Below, piece after piece: positions 45,122 through 53,714 of a stretch of DNA of 64,000 nt. The notes beneath the pieces are model-generated. The model was not told the DNA's origin and made no database searches. It saw nothing but the letters and a program-made list of their open reading frames with translations. Source of the stretch: CBDDKZ01 sp965230415 (GTDB lineage: Bacteria > Bacteroidota > Bacteroidia > Cytophagales > JAAEPT01); assembly GCA_965230415.1 (NCBI GenBank), contig CBDDKZ010000005.1, positions 2,976,001 to 3,040,000 of the forward strand, read 5' to 3'. Both the position numbers and the translations under genes were made by a program. Position 1 is the first letter of the stretch; each line of letters starts with the position of its first letter.

Positions 45122-45802
45122 TCAAAATGCATAACTCAACTTAATACCAATGTCTCCCATGGCGCGGAAATGGTATCCGGATTGTGGCGATTCGGTAATT
45201 ATTTGTATGGAGCCCTGCCTGTAGCATTGATTAAGGATATATTTATTTAGCCTCAGGCTCATGCCAAGAAATGCATCTACGGTGATGTATTGTAATAAAT
45301 GTAATTTGTAACCTATAGAGACTTTAAGGTCGTTATCAAAGCGTCTATTGGTGTAGTTCTTTCCGAAATCAATCCCGGATGTACAACCATCAATACTGAG
45401 TCTATACAAACGATGCATAAGTCCTATACCTCCATACCAGCCGTGATGTGCAGGTTTGTATGGTATATAAAATTTTACCCCCATCCTCAGGCTATAACCC
45501 AATAGCGATTTATAATTGTTAGTTTCGGTAATGTTATTAGTTCTCAGGACTTGATCTTCGGTAGTTAATCCAAGGGCTATTTCATAACACGCGCGCTGAG
45601 AAAACGTGCGCTCGAAAAATAAGGCGTAATCTCCGTTTAAGAGTAAAACCGGGTTAACCCCTATTGTTTTCGATGTGCTATAGACTTTTTCGAACAATCC
45701 CCGGTCGGTACTATCTGCTGCATGTTCCTCATTTTGAGCGGTACAGCAATTAGTAATGAATAACAAAAGCAAACAAAGTGTGAAAGAAAGCCCTTTTCTC
45801 AT
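45122..45802 (-). CDS. hypothetical secreted protein, probable outer-membrane barrel
   Basis: 226 residues with a signal peptide (LSFTLCLLLLFITNCCTAQ). The rest alternates short strands (YSLRMGVKFYI, KVSIGYKLHLLQYITVDAFLG) and ends IGIKLSYAF, the aromatic C terminus of outer-membrane beta-barrels. No family recognised. The 224 bases on its downstream side before uvrD contain no identifiable feature. Confidence 0.65.
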   Translation of the reverse strand: MRKGLSFTLCLLLLFITNCCTAQNEEHAADSTDRGLFEKVYSTSKTIGVNPVLLLNGDYALFFERTFSQRACYEIALGLTTEDQVLRTNNITETNNYKSLLGYSLRMGVKFYIPYKPAHHGWYGGIGLMHRLYRLSIDGCTSGIDFGKNYTNRRFDNDLKVSIGYKLHLLQYITVDAFLGMSLRLNKYILNQCYRQGSIQIITESPQSGYHFRAMGDIGIKLSYAF

Positions 45803-45939
45803 CGTGACGATTTACAAAGGTAAATTACAAAATTTGGTGAAGATTTCTGTTGGACTGTCTGTTAAAGAATATTTATGTGTTAAATTCGTAACTTATTTCC
45901 TGATGTATATCCCGGAAAGGATCGATTAAAGTATAAGTA

Positions 45940-46509
45940 ATGGTTGAGTTCAAAAATACCCTCATAACTGAAGGCGTCTACAAAGAACAATTTGTTTGTG
46001 ATTTAAGTAAATGCAAAGGTGCTTGTTGTGTCGAAGGGGATCTGGGAGCCCCTTTGGAGCTTGATGAGCTGGACAAGCTCGAAGAAGTATACGATCGGGT
46101 AGCGCCGTTTATGACAGAGGAGGGACGTAAGGAAATAGAAGAACAGGGCTTATACGTCAAAGATTGGGAAGACGATTTTTCTACCCCTACCATAGCAGGA
46201 AAGGAATGTGCTTATGCTATTTATGGCGATGAGGGAATCTTAGGGTGTGCCATAGAGAAAGCCTATAAAGAAGGGCTTATAGATTGGCAAAAACCCATTT
46301 CTTGTCACCTTTACCCAATTAGAGTGACCCAATTGTCGGGAGGCGATGCACTGAATTACGATGAATGGTCGATATGCAGTGATGCCTGCGTGCTCGGTAA
46401 AGAATTAAAAGTACCGGTATATAAGTTTGTGAAGGGAGCTCTGATACGGAAATACGGAGAAGAGTGGTTTCAGCAGCTTGATGAATTTATTGCTGAGCAG
46501 GTTGATTAA
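45940..46509 (+). CDS. DUF3109 cysteine-cluster protein
   Basis: 189 residues of a small conserved family with cysteines arranged as FVCDLSKCKGACC near the N terminus and further cysteines in CAYAIYGDEGILGC, ISCHLYP and WSICSDACVLG, suggesting a metal or iron-sulfur site. No signal peptide. The last 23 bases overlap the 3' end of the convergent minus-strand gene. The biochemical role is unknown. Confidence 0.8.
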   Translation: MVEFKNTLITEGVYKEQFVCDLSKCKGACCVEGDLGAPLELDELDKLEEVYDRVAPFMTEEGRKEIEEQGLYVKDWEDDFSTPTIAGKECAYAIYGDEGILGCAIEKAYKEGLIDWQKPISCHLYPIRVTQLSGGDALNYDEWSICSDACVLGKELKVPVYKFVKGALIRKYGEEWFQQLDEFIAEQVD

Positions 46510-47197
46510 CACGATGCGTTTCCGGGCCTTTTTTATTTTTACTCCTTATGGCTAAACCAACTGCTAATCGCATGTAGAAAAGATTGTCTTTCTTTTCAGA
46601 TCTGCCAAGAATAGATATGTTATCGATATAGTCAGAGGTATTGTTTACATAACCGGTCTGAAAACCTAAGCTATACTTATGCTTCCAGAAGTAGTTTAAA
46701 CCAATACTAAGTGGGAAATAAGGAGAAATAAGATTGTAATCTTCATTGATGAATCGTGTGGTAGATTGGTCAAACAGGCTGTTCCCCTGTTCATCGTTGG
46801 GAGAAAAACGCATGATTCCCAGTCCGGGAGCGAAATAGACCTTTAGGTTTTCTTTGGCAATCAGGTTTATTTGAATTTTATAATCGAAGCTAATGAAACT
46901 TGTTTTAAAGTAGTTATTGGGATAATAGTTGTTGCCGTCATCGTCTGTCAGGAAATAAGATGTTGTTTGCCCGGAGAAGCTTCCAAAAGAAAGTGTAAGA
47001 TGTCCATTGATTCTTTTACGCCTGTTGAATTGGGTAGAAAAAGAGTTATTAATGCCAAATTTTTGATAACTGCTATTGAGGTCTCCTTTATAAGCGATAG
47101 GCCCCGTGCCGAAGGTAAAATAATAGGGTGTCGACTCGGATTGAGCGAAAAGACCGCAGTAACAGAAGAACGTGATTATAAAAAGCAAAAAACGCAT
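46487..47197 (-). CDS. outer-membrane beta-barrel protein
   Basis: About 236 residues from the ATG at 47197 (MRFLLFIITFFCYCGLFAQ, a clear signal peptide); a TTG at 47215 is a weaker start. The body is beta-rich (YYFTFGTGPIAYKGDLNSS, KVYFAPGLGIMRFSP, YSLGFQTGYVNNTSDYI). It looks like the Bacteroidota PorT/OmpA-barrel-like small outer-membrane proteins. No specific function can be given. Confidence 0.65.
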   Translation of the reverse strand: MRFLLFIITFFCYCGLFAQSESTPYYFTFGTGPIAYKGDLNSSYQKFGINNSFSTQFNRRKRINGHLTLSFGSFSGQTTSYFLTDDDGNNYYPNNYFKTSFISFDYKIQINLIAKENLKVYFAPGLGIMRFSPNDEQGNSLFDQSTTRFINEDYNLISPYFPLSIGLNYFWKHKYSLGFQTGYVNNTSDYIDNISILGRSEKKDNLFYMRLAVGLAIRSKNKKGPETHRVNQPAQQ

Positions 47198-47215
47198 AAT
47201 GAAATATAAAAACAA

Positions 47216-47244
47216 AATCCCGGTTTTTCATAAAAACCGGGATT
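47216..47244. terminator. terminator after accC
   Basis: AATCCCGGTTTTT (47216-47228), loop CAT, AAAAACCGGGATT (47232-47244): perfect 13-bp stem with a T run on either strand, 29 bases past the accC stop codon on the minus strand. Confidence 0.92.
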
Positions 47245-47273
47245 CGATTAACCTTTTAAAGCTATATTTATGA

Positions 47274-48620
47274 TTAGTCCTCAGTCATTTTAAAAGTATC
47301 CATAAACGCAGTTGTGAATACACCGGATTTAAAATTGACATCGTCCATCAATTTAATATGAAAAGGGATAGTTGTTTTAATTCCTTCTATTACAAACTCT
47401 TGCAGTGCACGTCTCATACGAATCATCGCTTCTTCCCTGGTTGGGGCACGTACGATGAGTTTTGCGATCATAGAGTCATAGTTCGGCGGAATACTATATC
47501 CGGAATACACATGCGTATCTACCCTGATACCTTGTCCTCCCGGAAGGTGTAAATCGGTAATTTTACCTGGAGAAGGTCTGAAATCGTGGAATGGATCTTC
47601 GGCGTTGATACGACATTCTATCGAATGCCTTTTTGGCATGTGATCTTTACCATCAATTTTTTCTCCTGCAGCAACACGAATCTGCGCCTTTATTAAATCG
47701 ATGTCGGTAACTTCTTCCGTGATAGGGTGCTCTACCTGTATTCGGGTATTCATTTCCATGAAATAGAAATCGCCGAACTTATCTACAAGAAATTCAATAG
47801 TCCCTGCACCTTCATACTTGATAGATTTGGCACCTTTTTTTGCTGCCAAGCCCATTTTCTTTCGAAGTTTATCCGTTACAATTGGTGAAGGGGTTTCTTC
47901 TACCAGTTTCTGGTGGCGTCTTTGAATACTGCAATCCCTTTCAGAAAAGTGAGAAACGTTTCCGTGTTTGTCTCCAACAAGTTGAATTTCAACGTGTCTG
48001 GGTTCAACAATGAATTTTTCCAGATAAAGATCTCCATTTCCGAATGCTGCTTCAGCTTCTTGTCTACAAGAGTTCCATGCCGCTTCGAAGTCTGCTTCTT
48101 TCTGTATGACGCGCATACCTCGGCCACCACCACCGGCAGTAGCTTTTAGTATTACGGGATATTTGATCTTTTTAGCTAATGTTTTCCCTTCTTCTATTGT
48201 AGCCAGAATACCTTCTGACCCAGGAATTGTAGGCACTCCGGCCTTTTTCATGGAAGCTTTGGCAGTAGCCTTGTCTCCCATACCGTTAATCATTTCTGGA
48301 GAGGCTCCAATAAATTTGATATTGTAATCTCTGCAAACGCGCGAAAATTCGGCGTTTTCAGAGAGAAAACCGTAGCCCGGGTGAATGGCATCTGCATTTG
48401 TGATTTCGGCAGCAGCAATAATATTAGGAATATTAAGGTAAGAATCTTTACTTACCGGAGGTCCTATACAAACGGCTTCATCTGCAAATTTTAAATGTAG
48501 ACTATCTTTATCAGCTGTTGAATAAACAGCAACTGTTTTTATGCCGAGTTCTTTGCAGGCGCGAATGACACGCATGGCAATTTCTCCTCTGTTGGCAATT
48601 AATATTTTTTTAAATAACAC
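47274..48620 (-). CDS. accC: biotin carboxylase subunit of acetyl-CoA carboxylase
   Basis: 448 residues with the standard start FKKILIANRGEIAMRVIRA after an apparent GTG codon. The ATP-grasp loop is KATAGGGGRGMR, followed by ERDCSIQRRHQKLVEE and the MNTRIQVEHP active-site block. It carboxylates biotin on AccB using bicarbonate and ATP. It follows accB by 64 bases and ends at a terminator. The acetyl-CoA carboxyltransferase subunits are not in the window. Confidence 0.95.
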   Translation of the reverse strand: MLFKKILIANRGEIAMRVIRACKELGIKTVAVYSTADKDSLHLKFADEAVCIGPPVSKDSYLNIPNIIAAAEITNADAIHPGYGFLSENAEFSRVCRDYNIKFIGASPEMINGMGDKATAKASMKKAGVPTIPGSEGILATIEEGKTLAKKIKYPVILKATAGGGGRGMRVIQKEADFEAAWNSCRQEAEAAFGNGDLYLEKFIVEPRHVEIQLVGDKHGNVSHFSERDCSIQRRHQKLVEETPSPIVTDKLRKKMGLAAKKGAKSIKYEGAGTIEFLVDKFGDFYFMEMNTRIQVEHPITEEVTDIDLIKAQIRVAAGEKIDGKDHMPKRHSIECRINAEDPFHDFRPSPGKITDLHLPGGQGIRVDTHVYSGYSIPPNYDSMIAKLIVRAPTREEAMIRMRRALQEFVIEGIKTTIPFHIKLMDDVNFKSGVFTTAFMDTFKMTED

Positions 48621-48684
48621 AGTAAGTCAATTTCGGTGAAACTGAAAATAATGTTTTAAGTTTTTAAACTTAAAAACGAATGAA

Positions 48685-49194
48685 TTAGGAAGGATCAACC
48701 AAGAATAGTGGTTGGTCGTACTCAACAGGAGTCGCGTTCTCTACAAGAACTTCTACTACAGTACCTGAAATTTCCGCCTCTATTTCGTTAAATAACTTCA
48801 TGGCCTCAATTATACAAACCGTTTGGCCTTCTGAAATTTTGTCACCAACGTTTACAAACGACGGCGTCTCGGGATTAGAGGCTCGGTAGAAAGTACCGAT
48901 CATAGGAGATTTAACAGTAATGTAATTGTCTCTCCCATTGGTAGGAGCAGCAGTTTTAGCAGCAGGTTCTGCTTCTGCCTGAGGTGCCGGAGTACTCGCT
49001 TGAGGTGCTGCTGCCTGTTGCACAATAGGTGTTGCAGCTACAGGCTGAGCAGCAATCATTTGTGGCTCGTTTGCACTCGCAGGTCGTACATTTTTACGAA
49101 TACTTAGTTTTATTTCGTTTGTTTCAACTTTTACCTCTTCCAATCTCTTTTTGGAAATAAAGTCGATTAGCTCTATTATCTCTTTTACTTTCAT
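48685..49194 (-). CDS. accB: biotin carboxyl carrier protein of acetyl-CoA carboxylase
   Basis: 169 residues: N-terminal helices (KVKEIIELIDFISKKRLEE), an Ala/Pro/Gln-rich flexible linker (about 45-90) and the C-terminal biotinyl domain with the biotinylation lysine in IIEAMKLFNEIEAE. It lies between efp and accC, a normal arrangement in this phylum. Confidence 0.95.
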   Translation of the reverse strand: MKVKEIIELIDFISKKRLEEVKVETNEIKLSIRKNVRPASANEPQMIAAQPVAATPIVQQAAAPQASTPAPQAEAEPAAKTAAPTNGRDNYITVKSPMIGTFYRASNPETPSFVNVGDKISEGQTVCIIEAMKLFNEIEAEISGTVVEVLVENATPVEYDQPLFLVDPS

Positions 49195-49241
49195 TCCAGC
49201 TTAATTTTAGTTCAATTCAGAACTGTATGCTTGTGTTGTGA

Positions 49242-49808
49242 TTAGGATTTAACGCGTTCTACGTACTTTGAAGTAGTAGTATCTATTTTAATTTTTTCTC
49301 CATTGTTTATGAACAATGGTACCTGAATTTCGGCGTTGGTTTCCAGGGTGGCAGATTTTGTGGCGTTAGTTGCCGTATCTCCTTTAACTCCCGGTTCTGT
49401 ATAATTAATTTCCAATTCAACAAACTGCGGTAATTCACAATTTAAAGTTTGCTCGGTTTCTGCATGGAAAATAACATTCACTTCCTGTCCGTCTTTTAGA
49501 AATTGAGGAGCATTAATAAGGTTTTCCTGAAGAGCAACCTGTTCGTAAGTGCTGTTATCCATGAAGTGGTAACCAATATCGTCTTTATATAAGAATTGAT
49601 GTGGTCTGGTTTCTATACGGGCAGTTGTTACTTTAACTCCTGAGTTGAAGGTGTTATCTATCACTTTACCCGAAGTTAAACTTTTTAGTTTAGTGCGTAC
49701 AAAGGCTGGGCCTTTACCTGGTTTTACGTGTTGAAACTCAACTATTTGATACAAATCGTTATTGTATTCTATGCATAAACCATTTCTGAAATCAGCGGTG
49801 CTTGCCAT
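49242..49808 (-). CDS. efp: translation elongation factor P
   Basis: 188 residues, three beta-barrel domains. The loop that carries the modifiable residue reads HVKPGKGPAFVRTK, with the lysine at the usual position, and the C terminus has the conserved GEKIKIDTTTSKYVERV ending. EF-P relieves ribosome stalling at proline runs. No EpmA-like modification gene is next to it. Confidence 0.95.
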   Translation of the reverse strand: MASTADFRNGLCIEYNNDLYQIVEFQHVKPGKGPAFVRTKLKSLTSGKVIDNTFNSGVKVTTARIETRPHQFLYKDDIGYHFMDNSTYEQVALQENLINAPQFLKDGQEVNVIFHAETEQTLNCELPQFVELEINYTEPGVKGDTATNATKSATLETNAEIQVPLFINNGEKIKIDTTTSKYVERVKS

Positions 49809-49866
49809 ACTATTTATAAATTTTAGGGCCTCTAAATTACAAACGAATTACTAAAAAGCAATATAA

Positions 49867-50865
49867 TTATTGGGGGTCGTATGCCCATTTAAGGTAAATT
49901 GATCCCCATGTGAACCCTCCACCGAATGCTGCAAGTACCAGGTTATCACCTTTTTTTAATTTAGGTTCATAATCTCGAAGGCATAAAGGAATTGTTGCAG
50001 CAGTGGTATTACCATAATTTTGGATGTTTAACATCACTTTTTCGTCCGATACTCCCATCCTTCTGGCGGTCGCATCAATAATACGCTTGTTAGCCTGATG
50101 AGGTACCAGGTAAGCGACATCGTCACCCGTTAAATTATTACGGTTCATTATTTCTTCGGCGACATCAGCCATTCGTGTTACCGCAAATTTGAAAACAGCC
50201 GAGCCTTCCTGGTATAAATAGTGTTCTTTGTTGGCAACGGTTTCTGCCGATGGAGGTTTTCTACTGCCTCCGGCAACCTGGTGCAGGTGTTTTAGACCCG
50301 AGCCATCTGTCTTAAGGATGTGATCATGAATGCCGAGCCCGCTATCATTGGGTTCAAGAAGTACGGCCGCCGCACCATCACCAAACAATATGCATGTAGT
50401 ACGGTCTGTATAATCGGTAATCGATGACATTTTATCTCCGCCAATTACAATGACTTTTTTGTAAGTTCCGCTCTCAATATATTGTTGTGCCGTGGCTAGT
50501 CCAAATAAAAAACCCGAACACGCCGCAGCCAGGTCGTAACTAAAGGCATTCGTAGCACCTATCATCTCTGAAACGATATTACCTGTGGCCGGGAAGACGA
50601 AGTCACCCGTAATTGTGCACATGATAATCAAATCGATTTCGGTAGCTTTGGTGTTGGTTTTTTGTAACAATTCTTCGGCGGCTTTCGCTGCCATGTGAGA
50701 AGTGCCCAGACCTTCACCCTTTAGAATTCTGCGTTCCTTGATTCCCGTCCTGGATATAATCCATTCGTCATTAGTATCTACCATGGATTCAAGCACTTTG
50801 TTTGATAGTACGTACTCAGGGACGTATCCCGCTACGCCTGTTATCGCGGCTCTTGTTTTACTCAT
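49867..50865 (-). CDS. fabH: beta-ketoacyl-ACP synthase III
   Basis: 332 residues of the thiolase fold. The catalytic triad is visible: Cys in LAAACSGFLFG, His in VPHQANKRIID and Asn in NIQNYGNTTAA. It condenses acetyl-CoA with malonyl-ACP to start fatty-acid chains. Its ATG overlaps the plsX stop by four bases. Confidence 0.95.
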   Translation of the reverse strand: MSKTRAAITGVAGYVPEYVLSNKVLESMVDTNDEWIISRTGIKERRILKGEGLGTSHMAAKAAEELLQKTNTKATEIDLIIMCTITGDFVFPATGNIVSEMIGATNAFSYDLAAACSGFLFGLATAQQYIESGTYKKVIVIGGDKMSSITDYTDRTTCILFGDGAAAVLLEPNDSGLGIHDHILKTDGSGLKHLHQVAGGSRKPPSAETVANKEHYLYQEGSAVFKFAVTRMADVAEEIMNRNNLTGDDVAYLVPHQANKRIIDATARRMGVSDEKVMLNIQNYGNTTAATIPLCLRDYEPKLKKGDNLVLAAFGGGFTWGSIYLKWAYDPQ

Positions 50866-51812
50866 AAAACTTGATTGTAAAAACTTTTGATTTTTTCGCA
50901 GACGTCAGATTTGACAGTTTGAACTGCGAGATTCATTAAATTTTTTATGGCCTGTGGCGAGGAAACTCCATGTCCAATGATCACATTACCATTGACTCCC
51001 AAGATGGGGCTTCCACCTACACTTTCATAGTTGAACATCTTTACGAAATCGTCTACCAGGTTTCTTTCGCTCATTGTATCCCAGAATGATTCTCCGAGTT
51101 TTAAAACTACATTTCCGGTAAATCCGTCGCAGATGATAACATCAGCTTTATCGGTAAGGATATCACGTCCTTCAACGTTTCCTATAAAATTTATATGCTT
51201 GTTTAATTTAAGTAGCTGGTAGGCGGCTAAAGTGAGCAGCGTGCCTTTAGTTTCTTCTTCACCCAGGTTTAGCAGTCCAACTTTAGGTTTATCAACATTA
51301 AAAATGTTCTTGTAATAAATAGATCCTAAGTCAGCAAACTGGCCCAAAACATCTGGTTTACAGTCTGCGTTGGCACCTACGTCCAGTACGATACCATACC
51401 TGCCATGAGTTTTTGGGTAAAAACCTGCAATTCCCGGTCTTATTATACCTTGAATAGCTTTAATGGTAAACATGGCCCCAACGAGCATGGCACCGGTATT
51501 GCCCGCACTGCAAAAAGCATCAACTTTTTGTTGTTTCAAGAGTGCATACCCATGATGAATGCTGGAATCTTGTTTTTGAGATATTGCCTTGGTCGGGTGT
51601 TCTGCCATATCAATGACCTCCGACGCATGTACAATAGTGAAATCGCTGTGTGCTGCCCCTAGAGCGTCAAGTTGCGACTTTATTTCTTCTTCTCGTCCAA
51701 TGAGAACAAGCTCTGCCTCATCCTTTAGTACTTCCTTTTTAGCAAGTACTGCTCCTTCAACAATAGCCTGGGGAGCGAAATCGCCCCCCATAGCGTCCAA
51801 AGCAATTTTCAT
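50862..51812 (-). CDS. plsX: phosphate acyltransferase PlsX
   Basis: 316 residues starting MKIALDAMGGDFAP, the family signature; further blocks are CSAGNTGAMLVGA and CDGFTGNVVLK. It makes acyl-phosphate from acyl-ACP for phospholipid synthesis. The order DUF177-rpmF-plsX-fabH is a widely conserved cluster, here all co-directional with short gaps. Confidence 0.95.
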   Translation of the reverse strand: MKIALDAMGGDFAPQAIVEGAVLAKKEVLKDEAELVLIGREEEIKSQLDALGAAHSDFTIVHASEVIDMAEHPTKAISQKQDSSIHHGYALLKQQKVDAFCSAGNTGAMLVGAMFTIKAIQGIIRPGIAGFYPKTHGRYGIVLDVGANADCKPDVLGQFADLGSIYYKNIFNVDKPKVGLLNLGEEETKGTLLTLAAYQLLKLNKHINFIGNVEGRDILTDKADVIICDGFTGNVVLKLGESFWDTMSERNLVDDFVKMFNYESVGGSPILGVNGNVIIGHGVSSPQAIKNLMNLAVQTVKSDVCEKIKSFYNQVL

Positions 51813-51822
51813 GTGCTGGTAA

Positions 51823-52014
51823 TTATACCAATACTTCTTTTTCCATTACAACTTGCCCTTTGTAGTAGAGCTTGCCTTCGTACCAATGAGCACGGTGATA
51901 TAGGTGTGGTTCGCCCGTTGTAGGACAGGTAGCTATTTGTGGAGCCGATACCTTTACGTGTGTTCTTCTCTTATCTCTTCTTGTCTTTGACGTCTTACGT
52001 TTAGGATGTGCCAT
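51823..52014 (-). CDS. rpmF: 50S ribosomal protein L32
   Basis: 63 residues, MAHPKRKTSKTRRDKRRTH start, single cysteine followed by HLYHRAHW. It lacks the four-cysteine zinc site of some L32 proteins, which I believe is normal for this phylum. It is 24 bases after the DUF177 gene and 10 bases before plsX. Confidence 0.97.
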   Translation of the reverse strand: MAHPKRKTSKTRRDKRRTHVKVSAPQIATCPTTGEPHLYHRAHWYEGKLYYKGQVVMEKEVLV

Positions 52015-52038
52015 ATCGCTATTTAATTAATTAAGTTC

Positions 52039-52575
52039 TTATTTAAAGTTTTTAAGACCTTCCCATCGTGGGTCAATCTGGTTTTCTGTTTCTTCATCTT
52101 CCCCTTCCTCATTTGATGAATAGATCATCTCATCATCGTCATCTTCACTATCCGCTTCATCTGCATACCTTGGATGTAGCTTCTTCATGGGGATTTCAAT
52201 TCCTATAAGCTCGTAAATATAGGAAGCAAGATTTAAATATTCCCATTCGTAAGGGATTGTAATTAAATCTTCTGAAAGTTCTTCGTACTGATCGCCATAT
52301 TTAAATATGATCACATATTCTAAGGCAATCGGATATTCAAAACGATCACTACTCCTGTCACATTCCAATTGCACAAATCCTTTTATGGCAAATGTACAGC
52401 TTATGTGACGACTGTTTTTTTCAAGCTCAACCTGAGCCTTTAAAGCTCCTTTTTCTACTAGCGCTTCTTCATACTTAGCGAAAAAGGATTCCCCAATTTC
52501 ATATTCAAAATGGTGCGTACCATCCTTCAACCCTATTAGTAATATGTCGAATATGTCCGAGGATCTTCTCTTCAT
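52039..52575 (-). CDS. DUF177 (YceD-like) protein
   Basis: 178 residues; the conserved central part HISCTFAIKGFVQLECDRS is typical of DUF177/YceD proteins, which are linked to 23S rRNA or ribosome accumulation in other organisms. The C terminus is strongly acidic (ADEADSEDDDDEMIYSS). Position before rpmF is the classic context. Confidence 0.88.
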   Translation of the reverse strand: MKRRSSDIFDILLIGLKDGTHHFEYEIGESFFAKYEEALVEKGALKAQVELEKNSRHISCTFAIKGFVQLECDRSSDRFEYPIALEYVIIFKYGDQYEELSEDLITIPYEWEYLNLASYIYELIGIEIPMKKLHPRYADEADSEDDDDEMIYSSNEEGEDEETENQIDPRWEGLKNFK

Positions 52576-52661
52576 CCCATTTTGAATTAAGACGGCAAAG
52601 TTACTATATTTTTAACTTGAATAAAAGAATAATGATACTTAGTGTTTAAAATGTTTGTTAA

Positions 52662-53714
52662 TTAAGTGTTTTCAGTGATTTTTTTCTCTATATCCAGGGT
52701 GCTTTCACGATGTTTGAATACATCACACGCCAAATAAATTGCTTCTCTGAAAGAGGAGGTGTTCGCCTTTTTTTTGCCTACTAATCCATAAGCTGTTCCA
52801 TGATCCGGAGATGTTCTGATAACTGGTAATCCCGCTGTGTAGTTTACACCGTTTTCAAAAGCGATGGTCTTGAAGGGGATGAGTCCCTGGTCGTGATACA
52901 TGGCCAGTACGGCATCAAATTTTTTGAACTCAAAAGATCCGAAAAACCCATCTGATGAATAGGGGCCAAATGCCATACAGTCCTTATTTCTAAGTTTTTC
53001 TATAGCGGGAACGATAATGTCTTGCTCTTCATTGCCTAACAAACCCTGATCTCCGGCATGAGGGTTTAGTCCCAGCAGCGCGATTTTTGGTTTGGGAATG
53101 GCAAAGTCCTCTTTTAACGTTTTATTGAGAATTAGCGCCTTTTCTTCGATTAGCTCTTGTGTAAGTTCCTGGCTAATTTTTTGAAGAGGAATATGGGCTG
53201 TAACGAGTCCGACCTTCAGGTCTTCTGTAGTCATTAGCATAAGGAAATTAGAAGATTGGTCTGCTAGTTTGGCTAAATACTCGGTGTGTCCCGGAAATTG
53301 AAATTTCTCCTGTTGAATATTGTTTTTGTTAATAGGAGCAGTCACAAGTGCATCTACAGCGTTTGAATACAGGTCTTGACAGGCTGCTTCCAGGGATTCA
53401 AAAGCTTTGTGTCCCCCCAGCGGAATTTCTTGCCCGGGTTGTAATTCAACATCCTCTTTCCACACATTTAACACGTTTACCCGGTTTTGTTTGACCTCTT
53501 TCACGCTGTCTATTTGAGTGAAATTGAATCGGTCTGCACGTAAGATCTTACGGTACTTACTGAATAGCTTGCCAGAACCATAAATTACAGGAGTACAGAT
53601 ACGTAACAGACGATTGTCGGAAAACATGCGTACTATTAACTCAGGGCCTATGCCGTTAATGTCTCCGGTGGTAATTGCCAGTGTCGGAAGCTTACTTTTC
53701 TTTTCTTGACTCAT
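52662..53714 (-). CDS. pdxA: 4-hydroxythreonine-4-phosphate dehydrogenase (vitamin B6 synthesis)
   Basis: 350 residues starting with LAITTGDINGIGPELI. Metal ligands are recognisable as histidines in FPGHTEYLA, VTAHIPL and AMYHDQGLIPFK. It oxidises 4-phosphohydroxy-L-threonine in the DXP-dependent pyridoxal phosphate pathway. The gene start overlaps the end of pepA by 23 bases. Confidence 0.93.
   Translation of the reverse strand: MSQEKKSKLPTLAITTGDINGIGPELIVRMFSDNRLLRICTPVIYGSGKLFSKYRKILRADRFNFTQIDSVKEVKQNRVNVLNVWKEDVELQPGQEIPLGGHKAFESLEAACQDLYSNAVDALVTAPINKNNIQQEKFQFPGHTEYLAKLADQSSNFLMLMTTEDLKVGLVTAHIPLQKISQELTQELIEEKALILNKTLKEDFAIPKPKIALLGLNPHAGDQGLLGNEEQDIIVPAIEKLRNKDCMAFGPYSSDGFFGSFEFKKFDAVLAMYHDQGLIPFKTIAFENGVNYTAGLPVIRTSPDHGTAYGLVGKKKANTSSFREAIYLACDVFKHRESTLDIEKKITENT

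Noticed and set aside
46487..46509. Overlapping convergent genes as a sign of an annotation error or antisense control
   Set aside because: Both frames are well supported by their N-terminal features, and a 23-base tail overlap is ordinary.
51823..52014. Zinc-free L32 as an alternative, zinc-starvation paralogue
   Set aside because: It is in the standard DUF177-rpmF-plsX cluster and the sequence looks like the ordinary L32 of this phylum.
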